From Venturia oleaginea (lineage: Eukaryota > Ascomycota > Dothideomycetes > Venturiales > Venturiaceae), in NCBI GenBank assembly GCA_013176395.1, contig JABMLP010000008.1, positions 1,674,001 to 1,738,000 on the forward strand: a DNA stretch of 64,000 nt. The letters run 5' to 3'. The first letter of the stretch is position 1, and the number at the start of each line of letters is the position of its first letter. Below, in pieces: positions 21,364 through 32,452 of this stretch. A model generated the notes under the pieces. The model worked only from the letters and a program-made list of their open reading frames with translations, searched no databases and was not told the DNA's origin. The position numbers and the translations under genes are program-made.

Positions 21364-21975
21364 GGCTGCTGAAATTCTTTGCAGGCAGGTAGATATGCCA
21401 GCTGAATATTCGAGGCAATCCGGACAGGTCTACTGCTCAACCATAAATTGTTATTTCCCCACGAACATTACGACGGGTTTTTGTCAGCAGCCATGCAGGT
21501 CCGATGGAGCATAGCTGGCGATTGCAGGGCCGATCAAGAGTATGACTGTGGTTGGTATCGACCTTTTTCAGCGTCGCCTGCACAATCAGGTGAGGAGCTC
21601 TCCGGCAATGAGGAAAACTTGTCCAGAGTTTCATAGATTTGTCCACGAGCCTTGAGCAGAAACCAAGTCTTTAAGGTTGTTTATCAACACACCCGGTGCC
21701 GAACATTTTTCACCTTTGTCCTGGTCGCTGCAGAGTGACACCTTCAGGCTACTATGGCCATCTCGAAACGACAACGACTCGTTTCCCTGCGTGCCCTTGA
21801 TGTTTGAAGTACATTGTGTGACCTCCAACCACTTATGCACTTAATTTACTTCTTACACCAATAACGTCGACCTCGCATTATCAAAGCTCTGAGAGCTTAT
21901 CTCACTTCCTTCCATAATCTTTGCTTCTCAATTCTGAGCCATGTCCCATAAACTCTTGCAAGTTCCTCCTATATC
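21364..21975. other. Intergenic
   Basis: Region between the monooxygenase stop and the SET-protein start. Short open frames on both strands show no domain. The 100 bases before 21976 are pyrimidine-rich, as common in fungal promoters. Confidence 0.4.
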
Positions 21976-23476
21976 ATGTTGTTGCCTATTTTCTTCCTCA
22001 TCTTCGCCAATTTCGTTCTCTCACTTCACATAATCGACCCTGAAACCTGCAGCATACCGTATCTGGTTCCACTCGCATTTCAACGTTTTTGCGACTTGAG
22101 TGACGGATTCTACGAACCCACCAACCCTATCGCGACAGAAAGTGGTGGTCATGTAAGCTTCGTCAGTCCGCCTCCCTTCGCAGCATCTTCCTTCCATCGG
22201 AGAAGTCCAAATCTATGGACACATGAACCCTATTGTCTCGAAAGTCTTGAAGCCAAGGACACATTCTGTGTGTATACAAACTCAAAGTTTGCCCGCGGAC
22301 GAGGCATCTCGCTCGTCGCTACACCAAAACAAATCTCGCAGATTGGAAGTACTCCCATCTTCAAGGATGGAGAACACATGAAGAGCCCAAATTTCGCTCC
22401 TGGTGCTAAGAAATACACCCGTCCTGCCGTCGGAGGAGAGAAGCAGTTCTCGATTATAGCCAATGCAACCTTCAAGCGTGGAGAAAACATCCACACCTTC
22501 ACACCTATCCTAGCTCTACAATATGAAGTCATTGACACAGTCCTAAAAAGACATCTGAGCCTCCTCATGCGAATCGGCATATACCGCCTACCTAAAGAAA
22601 GCCAATCTCTATTTCTAAACCAATTCCACGGCGATGCAGAAGATGACTTCCTCGACCGCATGCAAAAGAACGCCTTCATGTCTTACATCACCGAGAATCC
22701 CAAGTACTTTCAACAAGCAGTACCCGAAAACGCCGTGAGACCCCCTTCTCCCTTCTTTAAAACCCGAAGCTAATATTTTCGCCTGCGCAAAGAGATTGAA
22801 CCACGCCTGCAGGCCAAACGCAGCCTTCATTTGGGACATCGAAACATTCACCCAGCGCATCAACGCCGCACAATCCATCTCCCCAGGAACCGAACTAACA
22901 ATCTCCTACACAGACGACTACGCCCTCTTTGCCGACCGCCGCAAAATGCTAAAAGCCGAATGGAATTTCACCTGCCAATGTTCTCTCTGCACCGCCTCTC
23001 CAGAGCGCATCGAACAATCCGATACTCGCATTGGGCGCATGCTAAAAATAGCCTATCAGCTCCAAGTACCCTTCACAGAAAGGGAGGTCGATACCGAGAA
23101 GGCGGAGAGATTGATCAAGTTGCATAAGTTGGAGGGGCTTTGGGGAGCGATAGCCAATGCGCAGGCTGTTGCGGCGAGGGAGTATTGGGAAGCTGGGAAT
23201 TATACTATGGCTGCTCAGTACGCCGAGGAGGCGATAGAGACTTATCTTATTTGGACGGGTACGAGGCATCCGGTTTTACCGGAAATGCGTGAGATTATGG
23301 AGAAAGCTAAGGCGGAGCAAAAGACCAAAGGAGAGAAGAAGACCAAAGGGGAGAAGAAGACCAAAGGGGAAAAGAAGACCAAAGGGGAAAAGAAGACCAA
23401 AGGGGAGAAGAAGACCAAAGGGGAAAAGAAAGTCAAAAAGGAGGAAAAGAAAAAAGAAAAGAAGGGATGGTGGTGA
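21976..23476 (+). CDS. SET-domain protein (SMYD/SET5-like) with N-terminal signal-like segment and Lys-rich repeat tail
   Basis: Putative protein-lysine methyltransferase. Two exons, 21976-22734 and 22793-23476, with a 58-bp GTGAGA intron containing the branch-like GCTAAT; 480 aa. The N-terminus MLLPIFFLIFANFVLSLHI is strongly hydrophobic, like a signal peptide or anchor. SET parts: KFARGRGISLVATP (start of SET), the core LNHACRPNAAF at about residues 255-265 (usual NHSCxPN, here Ala for Ser), LTISYTDDY, and post-SET cysteines CQCSLC at about 314-319. A helical TPR-like region follows (WEAGNYTMAAQYAEEAIETY). The tail, residues about 430-465, is six tandem KTKGEK units. No MYND finger is seen. 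Whether it is truly secreted or ER-located is open. Confidence 0.8.
23320..23430 (+). repeat. 18-bp coding minisatellite (hexapeptide KTKGEK) in SET gene
   Basis: About six tandem copies of an 18-base unit (AAGACCAAAGGGGAGAAG with G/A changes) at the 3' end of the SET gene. The unit length is a multiple of three, so copy-number change would lengthen or shorten the basic tail without breaking the frame. Confidence 0.9.
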
Positions 23477-24015
23477 GATTCCAACTTCAGAGAACCGGGA
23501 CACTCGATAGTTTGAAATTACTCCTCTCGCTCAGTATGAGAATAGCATCTTCCTCACTTACGACCGTTGACGATCAGTTCCTCCAGGGGAAAAAAAAGAA
23601 ACAAGGAAAGAAAGAAAGAAGAGATTATTATTTGCCACCGGACTGTTTCACTCACCACTTGTGGCACGTCTTGTAACTTTCGCCATAAACAATAAGGAAC
23701 GAATATCTGCGGTACGTTGAAAATGATCGATGAGGCTAACACTCCCTTCAAACATAGTAGTGTAGGGAGTGTGACAAAGCGGGCTACGGATAAGTAAAGA
23801 TCAGCTAGAAATGATTTCTACGATATTCAACACGAAAGTCGAGTCACTACCTACGAACCACATGATAAGACTCCCATCCAAACGCATCAACTATCTCATC
23901 TCAGATAGTATGGAATAAACCATCTTCAATCCCTAACCTACATACAGGCATTATCATAATCCTCATCAATTCCATGATACACACTCAAACAGCCACCCCA
24001 GCTCAAAACACATAT
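23477..24015. other. Intergenic between convergent genes
   Basis: Convergent 3' ends of the SET gene and the ACB-domain gene. Contains a purine run near 23586-23620. No gene supported. Confidence 0.4.
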
Positions 24016-25356
24016 TCAACTAGGCTTAACAGTCTTCCCAGCACCGATTATAGGTAAATGTATCTTTCCCAGTTGGATAAGCTGTTTCTCCCCAACCTTC
24101 TGCACTTGCGCTACCGCGTCTCCCAATAGTACACGCATTGCGCCTTCCAGTCTTTTGTCTTTCTTGCGTCTCATCCAGAGGAGTATGATGCCTAATATCA
24201 CCACATCCAGCGCAACGTGTTTAACCAGACCCCAGACTGCGCTGGATATGAATCTCAGTATCCGGAATTGAAGCGTATGTGTGAATAACCTCCGACTCTC
24301 CAGTTGTTCGCGCAATGCGGCGACTTCTGCTGTCATCTTCACCAACGCGCTCTCGATACGTTTCCGCCATTTCTCGTCTTTTGATGGACCAGTTGAGGGC
24401 TTCCGTCGTGCTTTGGGCCATTCTTCGTTGGGTGGCGAGCCTCGTTCATTCCGTGAAGGCGAAGATATCTCCGCATCGATCATCCTCGGCGGCGGATCTG
24501 CCATTTGTGAGTCAGGCGCATCAACAAATTCTTCATTCTCATCCTCCTCAGCCTCCAGTTCCTCCTCTTGACTCTGACTCAACGGGCTAATCACCCTCAT
24601 CTGATCACTACTCTTCCTCTTCTCATTCCGTATCCTTTGTTCTTCCTGGAAACTCTTGCTGAATGATGTGATGCCTCCCCGGTATTGCGGCGGCGCGCTG
24701 TGTTGACTTATATCGCCTACTACACCGAATTGTCTTTGGGGACTTGAGGAGGCGGAGGAGGGGACGTTTGATTTCACTTGGTCCCAGACGAATTCGAGTT
24801 CTGAGACCAGTTCGCGGGATTCGGCAGAAGTGGGAGGCGTATTTGTGCATTGTTTCTATGAGGGTGGTGATGTAGCGGCGTTTGGCTTCGGTTCGTGAGA
24901 GCGAGGATTGGGCATCCCATGCGTCCCTTGTGTGGTAGTCAGTATTGCCATCTATAGCTCTATCATGTCATGGATATGCAGTGGGAGTTGCATACCATTT
25001 CTCCCTCGCCCTCTTACTCTGCTCATCGTTGCCTTTCGGCATCTCCATGATTCCCTCCACATTGCCCTCTGTACGACTCTGTCTCAGCACCCATACCGCC
25101 AGTGGAGATAACATATCGTAGGTATAAAGAAGGATAGAAGCTAACCCATGCTCTGCTTATACAAGCCATATAACTTCAGACGTATGGAGGCGGGAGGTTT
25201 CTCAGATCCGGTGCGGATCTTGTTGACGGTGTTGAGGGCATGGCTAAATACTCTGTCTGGTTGTTCACATGTTTGTTAGTCTTAAAATGCCATATGGGGC
25301 GTATTAAGCTGCGGCAGATGTCCGAAGAGGCGTCACGCACCTACAGAATCGCTCAT
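24016..25356 (-). pseudogene. ATG37: ATG37/ACBD5-like peroxisomal acyl-CoA-binding protein, one-base frame break
   Basis: Acyl-CoA-binding protein of the ATG37/ACBD5 type, known to act on peroxisomes in pexophagy and lipid handling. Exons on the minus strand: 25356-25341, 25256-25146, 25068-24996, 24926-24016. The acyl-CoA-binding domain covers the first about 100 residues (SIRLKLYGLYKQSM, then KWDAWDAQ and EAKRRYITTLIETMHKY). The frame then breaks: the next conserved block ELVSELEFVWDQVKSN is in the +1 frame, and one extra base in GGG at 24832-24834 would explain it exactly. The rest is intact: acidic region, coiled-coil (ALVKMTAEVAALREQLESRR) and a membrane segment (VALDVVILGIILLW), 369 aa if mended. 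No intron can bridge the break. It may be a sequencing error, not a dead gene. Confidence 0.8.
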
Positions 25357-25683
25357 GATAAGGAGAAGATTGCGATGCGCATAGGATGTGGGGGAGTAAA
25401 ATGATTACACAGATACGGGCAGAAGGGGAGGAAGGGTTGGGTGTAAAGATGGATATTAAACAGGTGAAATGTAGGAGTAATGGTAATAGAAATGCCTGGG
25501 GAGGCCTTCGCACGCGACTGAGTGATCCCTCGGCATACCTAGCACTTCATCTACGACACCATGCATGTACCAAGGGTTCTTATCGATAGTGAAGTGCTTT
25601 CTCCTCCTGTTTGCTTCTCTATCTCCTCCCTCAATCATCATTCATTCATCAGAAGAAGCCAGGCATCGTCGCCTCTGGCTGCT

Positions 25684-26981
25684 CAAATGTCTCTCAGCTA
25701 TGCGATGGTACAGTCACTCAAGCATGATATCTTCCTCTGTCCTGCCTTTTGTTTCGCAATTCCACCGCCGCTACTTGATCATCTAATCAATCAGACAATC
25801 CAGTACCACCTCACAAGGAAGAGCTTGGAATCTTTGAGAACGTCAACATGGGTGGAATATTCAGATCCTCGATATGATATTTCTGAAGGGTACAAGCTTC
25901 TCATTAACCTAAGATCACAGCGCGTTTCGGAACTGGCCGTAAGGTAGATCGCCTCACTCTTAGACATTGAAGATGATCCGAGAGCCCAATCGACACTCGT
26001 TCATACCGAAGCTATAGCTGGGGGGAAATCGATTGGAGATCGCATCAGTCTGGGAATCGTTCGGCTGCGACTTGGGATGGAAGAGATTCAGCGCCTTGGG
26101 CTTTCGTGGACGCATCCTGTCGACGTAGAAGTCTTCGACTCCATTCGTGCAGTGTGGCACAGCTTTGAGCAAGTTGCATGTTCTGATTACAATGAGGCTT
26201 TAGAGAACGCTTCCACTAGCCTTATCGGTTTGAGGATGTCGCTTCAGGTCAATTCCATCGGTACAGACACGAACGAGGATGAGGACACAATGGAAGTTGA
26301 TTGAGATGAGGACTCTGGGGCAGGTTCGGACGAGGGTTTAGATGAGAATTTGGATGAAAGTCTAGAGAGCGATTCTGATGATGATCTTGAGAATTACCTA
26401 GCGAGGATTATGATGAAAGCGCGTCGGTGGATATTGACTGTACTTCAGATCAAGATTTTGAGGAGGATCCTGACGCGGATTCGGAGGACGATCCATAGAT
26501 GGAAACCGATGAGAGCCTTGGCGAATACAACTCGGTCTGGGGTCAGACGAGAAGCGGCACTGACTTTGGCAGATATCTTCAAGACCCAGAGCCCGCTTCG
26601 AAAAATTGGCACCGACACTCAGGAGAAAATCTGGAAAAATCCTCCAGGCAAGCCAAAACTTGTCTAGAACTTCGGCCATTTTCAAGAGCAGCTCAGCATC
26701 ATCGACAAGTGAGCCTATCTATGCAATACGCATTTGGGACAATGGATTCGCTTTACAACCTATGAGCATGCCCTAATGCCATTCACGTTTTGCAGGCGCT
26801 CCAAGGCTTGTATCTGGTTTTCACAAACAGATTGAATCATTCAGAGTACGAAAAACTTCTCGCTGATTCCAAAAAAGCACTGCAAATCCTGGGTCGAATA
26901 AACAAAATCATCAGCTCCGTACGACGAGCTCAGTGCGACCAAGTAAGTTCATTCGAAATTCCTTCAAAAGATTCAAGCTGA
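25684..26981 (+). pseudogene. Decayed gene for an acidic protein, unrecognised
   Basis: Successive plus-strand frames read as one ancestral protein. A first block from about 25684 ends at an in-frame TAG (25945). It continues in the same frame through GGKSIGDRISLGIVRLRLG and WTHPVDVEVFDSIRAVWHSF to a TGA at 26302, then a run of Asp/Glu/Ser (ESDSDDDLEN). A frame change near 26400 then leads to more acidic sequence (EDPDADSEDDP), a TAG at 26496 and a last block to 26765. A helical stretch at 26790-26981 may belong too. The stops could each come from single C-to-T changes. I do not recognise the family. It is divergent from the ATG37-like gene with only about 330 bases between. Confidence 0.45.
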
Positions 26982-28626
26982 TGTAGTGCAGGCAAGCCTT
27001 GACTAAGAAAGTCAATATTAGATCCCACGCGAAGAATGTCAGCACGACGGAAACTATATGGTAACTAGGTTTCAATATAATACATCTCACATGTTCAATC
27101 CCATTGCTTCTCTGCCTCGTGTTGTTTAGCTCTACCGGTGGCGAATTGGTTGTACTCCCCACAGCCTAGTTGTTCTTGATACATGATCCGCCAACCTTAT
27201 CTCCCTTTGAAAGAGGAATTGCACCACATCATGTGCTCGTGCTTCGTGCAGCCTGTCAAAAAGACCGTGCATCTCAAGCTTGTTCACATACGCAACCTCC
27301 GACGCTTCCCAACTGAGGGGAACTCTTGATCCATTCTCTATCTGTCAGGCTGATAGAACTTGTTCCAAATCCTAACTTCAGCATCAGAGCGTATATCGAA
27401 GCGTCACTCTACATTTGGCCTCTCAAGCGGGTTGTAGCCGAGCTCCACATAACCCAATTTAAGGCGTCGTCCCAACCCACGTATATCCACATATGCGGCA
27501 TAAACGTGAGCGATGTCGTCCCAAGCCTTCTTGGTCCCGTCCCCATACGTATTTTTAAAATACTCCCGAGTATTTGTCACTTGGTCTGGGTCTTTGTTGG
27601 GCACCCTCCTCCCACTCCAAGTCCATGTTCTCCAACTTTATCTCTTCCACTATCTTGTCTCTGACAGAGACTTTCTAGATCTGCAGTCATTGTTTCTGCC
27701 TCAAAGCTGGGGGGATGAGTGATTCGAATTTCACTTGTATGAATGGGGAGTCGCCCAGTCTCGTGTCATATTCTATGCAGTAAGCCCGTGGCTGTAGGCA
27801 ATGAGCTCCAAATCATTAAGGGCCACGACAGCTTTATACTCCTGTTTCTTATGTCTGATGGGGTCTGTCTGGAAAATTTGCTGATTTGCTTTGATCTGCG
27901 CATTGATATGGGAAACGGCAAACTCCTTCGAAGCAATCAGCACACCAAGTTCGAATGATTGGCAGCTCGGATGCGCAACGTGCAATGGGACGCAGCATGC
28001 AAGAAAAGGTTTTCTCTCAATTCGATTGACGTGGTAGATAGACCGCTGCCTCCATTACTATTTAAGAACACTTCAGTCGTTCGATCACGCCGAAATAGCC
28101 AGGACATCCAAGTGAGTTTCAAATTCTCTGCTGTGGCGCGCCATGACTTGGACAAAGCAAGACGTTTTCACAACGGACTACAGATACTGGACTGATCGGG
28201 TAGCCACCGGTATTTGTCCTGCATATCATCTCTTACGATTGCCAGCATCGTTGCGGTCTTGATCCAGATTTATGTACACAGTATACGAGAAGGCCCCATC
28301 GCCTCAGGTTAGTGGAAGGATAACTCTTAGTCCCTCTGTTAAATCGCTTCATTAATTAACAAAGTGCAGATCAATCGAGCGGCTTCTGGCTTACATAAGG
28401 CAAATAGGCCATCGTGGTGGGCGAGGGGTCTTACAGGCGGCGATATGTGGTACCCAGCAGACAGCGACTGCAAGATTGTATTTTGTGCGCCTCGTTATCT
28501 GGAAGGTGGAACATGACATGGATCAACGAACCCCCTATGAACCTACGAACAGCTTTCATTCTCAGCATTTCGAATTTATTGGCATCGATACTAACGAAGG
28601 GATTCTAATCAGAATATATGTCAAAG
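26982..28626. other. Gene-poor stretch, possible minus-strand remnants
   Basis: No confident gene. Two minus-strand frames look somewhat protein-like: 27604-27404 (contains WDDIAHVYAAYVDIRGLG) and 28155-27773, in two frames. They are short, separated by stops, and have no recognised domain, so they may be remnants of one decayed gene. Simple sequence is not prominent. Confidence 0.3.
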
Positions 28627-29352
28627 CTAGTCGAGTTGAATGGGATTAGCCGATGTACTGCCTGGCTTGTCGGCCTGGTCGGCCTTCAAATCCTGCCTGT
28701 CGGCCAATTCTTCGTAAGTCTCGATTTCACTCGTCGTCAGAAAGCGCATCTTCCTCCTCTCCTCTTTATCCTTATCAACAACAGCGATTGCAATCCTTAC
28801 TTCACCAACAAATAGATGCTTCTGCGCAAGCTCGTTCGTGTAGCGCGTTCCCAATCGCTTCAAGTACTCCACCAAGCTGCGAATCTCACTCGCAAGCTCG
28901 ATGGGCTCCTCCATGGTTCTGAACTCCTTTATCATCGTCTCAAAATTCAGATTAAACGTATAAAACCTACCCATGTACCGGAAATAACCCTTGTTGTCGA
29001 AATGCGGGTGGTAGGACTCGCTGTTGCAGATCTCGAATGTAACGTCCTTGAGACCTTTGACCAACTTCGCACCGAGGTAGCGGATTCTCTCGTAGCTTGC
29101 AAAAACGGTGTCGAGTGAAAATCCAGGCCTGGTGTTTCCGAGAAGATAATTGATCCTTGCCGATTCGGATGGCTTGAAGTTGAGAGGAGTGCCTCCGTAT
29201 CCTTTCCTGGTCACGATGAAGTCCAACAGATCATAATCTGATTCGATCAGGCGTCGGATTCGTAGACGATCATTATCGGTCAAAGTGTTTGGGTCGAGTT
29301 GTTGATCCGAGTATGTTCTCTCTCCTGGCAGGTCGGCTTCGGAGACTTCCAT
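28627..29352 (-). CDS. Hypothetical protein, 241 aa
   Basis: Single-exon minus-strand frame with balanced composition and helical, charged character (for example EIRSLVEYLKRLGTRY and DKDKEERRKMRFL). There is no signal peptide, membrane segment or motif that I recognise. A second open frame (29678-29280) overlaps its 5' end in another frame and also looks partly protein-like. An upstream exon is therefore possible, but I found no convincing splice pair. The start at 29352 is the first ATG of this frame. Confidence 0.5.
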   Translation of the reverse strand: MEVSEADLPGERTYSDQQLDPNTLTDNDRLRIRRLIESDYDLLDFIVTRKGYGGTPLNFKPSESARINYLLGNTRPGFSLDTVFASYERIRYLGAKLVKGLKDVTFEICNSESYHPHFDNKGYFRYMGRFYTFNLNFETMIKEFRTMEEPIELASEIRSLVEYLKRLGTRYTNELAQKHLFVGEVRIAIAVVDKDKEERRKMRFLTTSEIETYEELADRQDLKADQADKPGSTSANPIQLD

Positions 29353-30445
29353 TGCCGTGGTTTGCGGTTTGCGTCGTGAGAAGGGCCAAAAAACTTATGA
29401 ATAAGATCTTGTTTTGGTACGTTGCTTGGTATGCTGTTTGTGTGCTGATGTTTGTACGAAGTTGCTGATTCTTCTTTGACTGCTATCCGCCTTTTGTTTA
29501 TCTCGCAAGGGCGAGCAGGGACAAAGTAAGCCGCCCCTTCCAACTTATAAGCATATCTCGCGTAGGGCTTGCCTTTGGCAAGCAGTTGCAGGAACGTCCT
29601 TCCTATCTTTGAGAGACTCACAAAGCTTGGTCCACTGGCCGGAACAGCATCATCCGACGAGGATAGGAATTTGATCATATGTGCTCAAGTAGACATCAAA
29701 ATCGATAGTTTCTGGCGATGTTGGTTTTCAAATTTCTAGAAAATTATCAACAGCGATCTGGATTTGGAGGACTGAAATGCGGAGATCACTTGTCGTTATC
29801 TGTCTAGATTTGTAGGTACGATGTGAATTTTTAATAAACGCTATGTCTTCTAATCCTTTACAGAATATCTCCCTCCCTACAGCCCGAGCCGTCTTAAACG
29901 AAGGCTAAATAAAAATTACCTTTACGCTTATGGGAATTTAGAGAGTACACCTTGTTCTGACCCTCATGAAGGTAGTAAGCTTTCTCTTGACTCCTCTTGA
30001 TCCTTCACTGACCTTTTGAGAAGTAGTCGATACCTTCATGTTGAAGTTATCCATGCCTTCTTGCTGAGGGCGATCAAAGGGGAGTGAAATGCCATGGCGC
30101 CCATGTTTTATATACATATACCACCACCAAGTAAGTCTGTCAATCAACCATTTCAGAAGCAATCGCGCATATCTCGGCAGTAAACACTACCAAGAATGTA
30201 GCTGTGGGTCTGAGATTTCTTGGTAAGGGACTTTCGAAGCGTTGATGTTCCCAGTATCACAGCAGGAAGTGGAGATTTCTGCTTCAATACACATGCTGAA
30301 ATGAGAGGCACAATTACCTGTCCTCATGACACGACTAGACTTAGGCTCAACACTCCTGCAATGCTCCTTTCGAACAGCATCATGTGGAAGCCCTCCTTAC
30401 AGAATCTTTGCACCATGAAAATAAGAACGAGAAATAGAAAGGAAA
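29353..30445. other. Intergenic, partly AT-rich
   Basis: Holds the overlapping minus-strand open frame 29678-29280 discussed with the neighbouring hypothetical gene, then AT-rich sequence from about 29690 to 29940. No other feature supported. Confidence 0.35.
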
Positions 30446-31330
30446 ATGGCATCCTCAAATCCAAGACTAGGCAATCCATGGTGCAAACTCTGTCAAAAAT
30501 CAACTCACCGCGATTCAACATGTCGATATCAACGTTCTGGCCTGCAATACTGTAATTTTTCTTTGGTGGAGTCTTTGATTGGAGCTAAGTTACGTACCAG
30601 CGTATTTTACGAACTACTTCACACACGGTCATGACGCGAGAGAATGTCTTCCCCAGCCAGTTACCAAATCCAGCACGATGAATAGATTTCCCACGGGTAG
30701 TCAAGCTTTTGACTATATCACGTTTATGAGCGAACAAATGCAATTGAGACATACGAAGTGGTGCACGAGATGGCACCTGTACGGACACACCGAATCGGCG
30801 TGCCTTAGCAGACTTCTTCTATATCCGTGTAGTCAGAATAACTTTGCCTCCAGCCCAAGTCATGTTGGGTTGCTTCATTTTCCATGGCCTTCAATCAAAG
30901 AAGGTCCTTTCGCTCCACCTGCCTTTGGAAAGATTTTATATAGACAGCCTTCTTTTGGGCAAACTTTCGTTGGACAGGGCCCACTTAGACAGCTACCCGT
31001 TCGAAAACTCGCCATTGCATATGACAACCTCTACATGGGAAACTGCCTTCATACGTACAGTATTCATACAGACAGTTTTCACGCGTACAACCGTCTTTTA
31101 GACAGGCTCCGTTTGGAAATCCCTCTTTTATATAGAATCAGGAATTTTCTGCTCATTCTGCCTTTGTTCAACCTTCCTTTGGGCAGCTATCGCTAGATAT
31201 CCTCCCTTTAGAGATCCTCCCTTTAGATATCCTCCCTTTAGATAGCCTCTATTTGGACAGCCTCCCTTTGGACAGCCTCCCTTTAGACAGCTTATCTCAA
31301 GAACTCCTACCTCAAGAAACTACTCCTTAG
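30446..31330 (+). pseudogene. Decayed zinc-knuckle gene with minisatellite tail
   Basis: Plus-strand frames hold a series of retroviral-type CCHC knuckle remnants: CKLCQKSTHRDSTC near 30486 (complete C-x2-C-x4-H-x4-C), GHDAREC near 30620-30645, and CTRWHLYGHTESAC near 30755 (second Cys replaced by Trp). After these comes a Pro/Phe/Gln/Gly-rich part (RQPSFGQ, APFGN) that passes through several frames and stops and merges into a clear 15-bp tandem repeat at 31195-31320. Such knuckles bind single-stranded nucleic acid. The adjacent gene at 32453 also starts with two knuckles, so the two may be paralogues or once one locus. It cannot be translated as one protein. Confidence 0.45.
31195..31325 (+). 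repeat. 15-bp minisatellite, decaying upstream
   Basis: About nine units of the form CCTCCCTTTAGAYAK (variants with GGACAG) in tandem from 31195 to about 31325. More diverged units can be followed upstream to about 30890. In one frame the clear part reads as repeated DSLPL/DILPL pentapeptides ending in a TAG at about 31328. Confidence 0.85.
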
Positions 31331-32452
31331 AGACACTCTCGCTTTACCAACCTGTAAATATACAATATCTACAAGGATATTATACCAATCGCTACCCTCC
31401 TATCGAATAGCCATCTCGCTCTCGGTTCTCCTTTTCTTGAACCCAAGACCAAAATACTGGAATTCGATTCTGTTCCTGGAGATTTTGGTACGTTCAAAAT
31501 TCCGCAGCGATGGTGTATATTGATAGTGGGAGGAAGGCCGGGGAGCCTCTAAGGGTTATAGGGGCAAAGAGGAGGAAATATGATGTAGCGCGTTTTTGGG
31601 GTCGGTAAAGCTTGTTCCAACCTTTATTAATCTCTGTTTGAGTGATTTGGACGAGTATTTAGAATAAAATACGGGGTTGAGAATTTACTTCTTGCATTCC
31701 AGAGGAGTTTCTCAAGGAATGTTTGAGATACGAGAATGTCCAACCCAGAGAGCCTCGTCACGTGCTCAGCCTTGTGGTTGCCATTAACGTCAAGATGAGC
31801 CTTGGATTTTGTCGATAGCGAGAGCCATGACAAAGAATCATGGGCTACGGAATTAGGTGTGAACAGTTCTTGTTGGAAATATTCCAAGAGCCAGCATCTA
31901 CTGATTGACAAAGTGACCGCTTTCAAAGCTTCTGCCATTCGGAGCCTACTCAGACCGGGTCGAAGATAGAAACGATAGAGAAACCTTCCTCCCTTGAACT
32001 TGGCTAAAACTAGGCTCAGATTTTTTCGTTAAACTGCCAGTCATGTTCACGAAAATTTCTACCAAGATATTATGCCGGAAATGGAACATGCTTTTCACCT
32101 GGAACGATTATTTCCCATCTTCCTGAAAGTGCTAAATATCAAGATGCAGTTAAACACCTAGATAGTTCTGGCTGCCGTTGCCGCGAGCCTATCCTCATCT
32201 ACTACTGAGCAAGTAGCTTCTGCTGCCTAACCCTCAACAATGCTCACGTCCCAACGCCACGGCAGCCCTTCCGATTAGCGCGAAAATTCTTGCTACTTAT
32301 ACTGCTCTGACCATTCGATCCGGTATTTCCTTCTTCATTCGAACAAGACAACAATCTTGACATCCCTTACCTGCGTCTTAAGCTCAGGACAACTTCAATA
32401 GGGAGCTTCTTATCACATCCGGTGACGGCGCCGCCTACTGGGCTCCAAAACA
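31331..32452. other. Intergenic
   Basis: No confident gene. A minus-strand frame at 31938-31627 has no domain. 31330-31420 is AT-rich. Confidence 0.35.

Noticed and set aside
22735..22775. Shorter SET-gene intron ending at CCCGAAG
   Set aside because: It gives an in-frame stop; the acceptor after GCAAAG with a GCTAAT branch-like site keeps the NHACRPN core in frame.
15676..23476. Secondary-metabolite gene cluster around the Zn2Cys6 factor and monooxygenase
   Set aside because: There is no backbone synthase, P450 or efflux pump, and the neighbours are a SET protein and hypotheticals.
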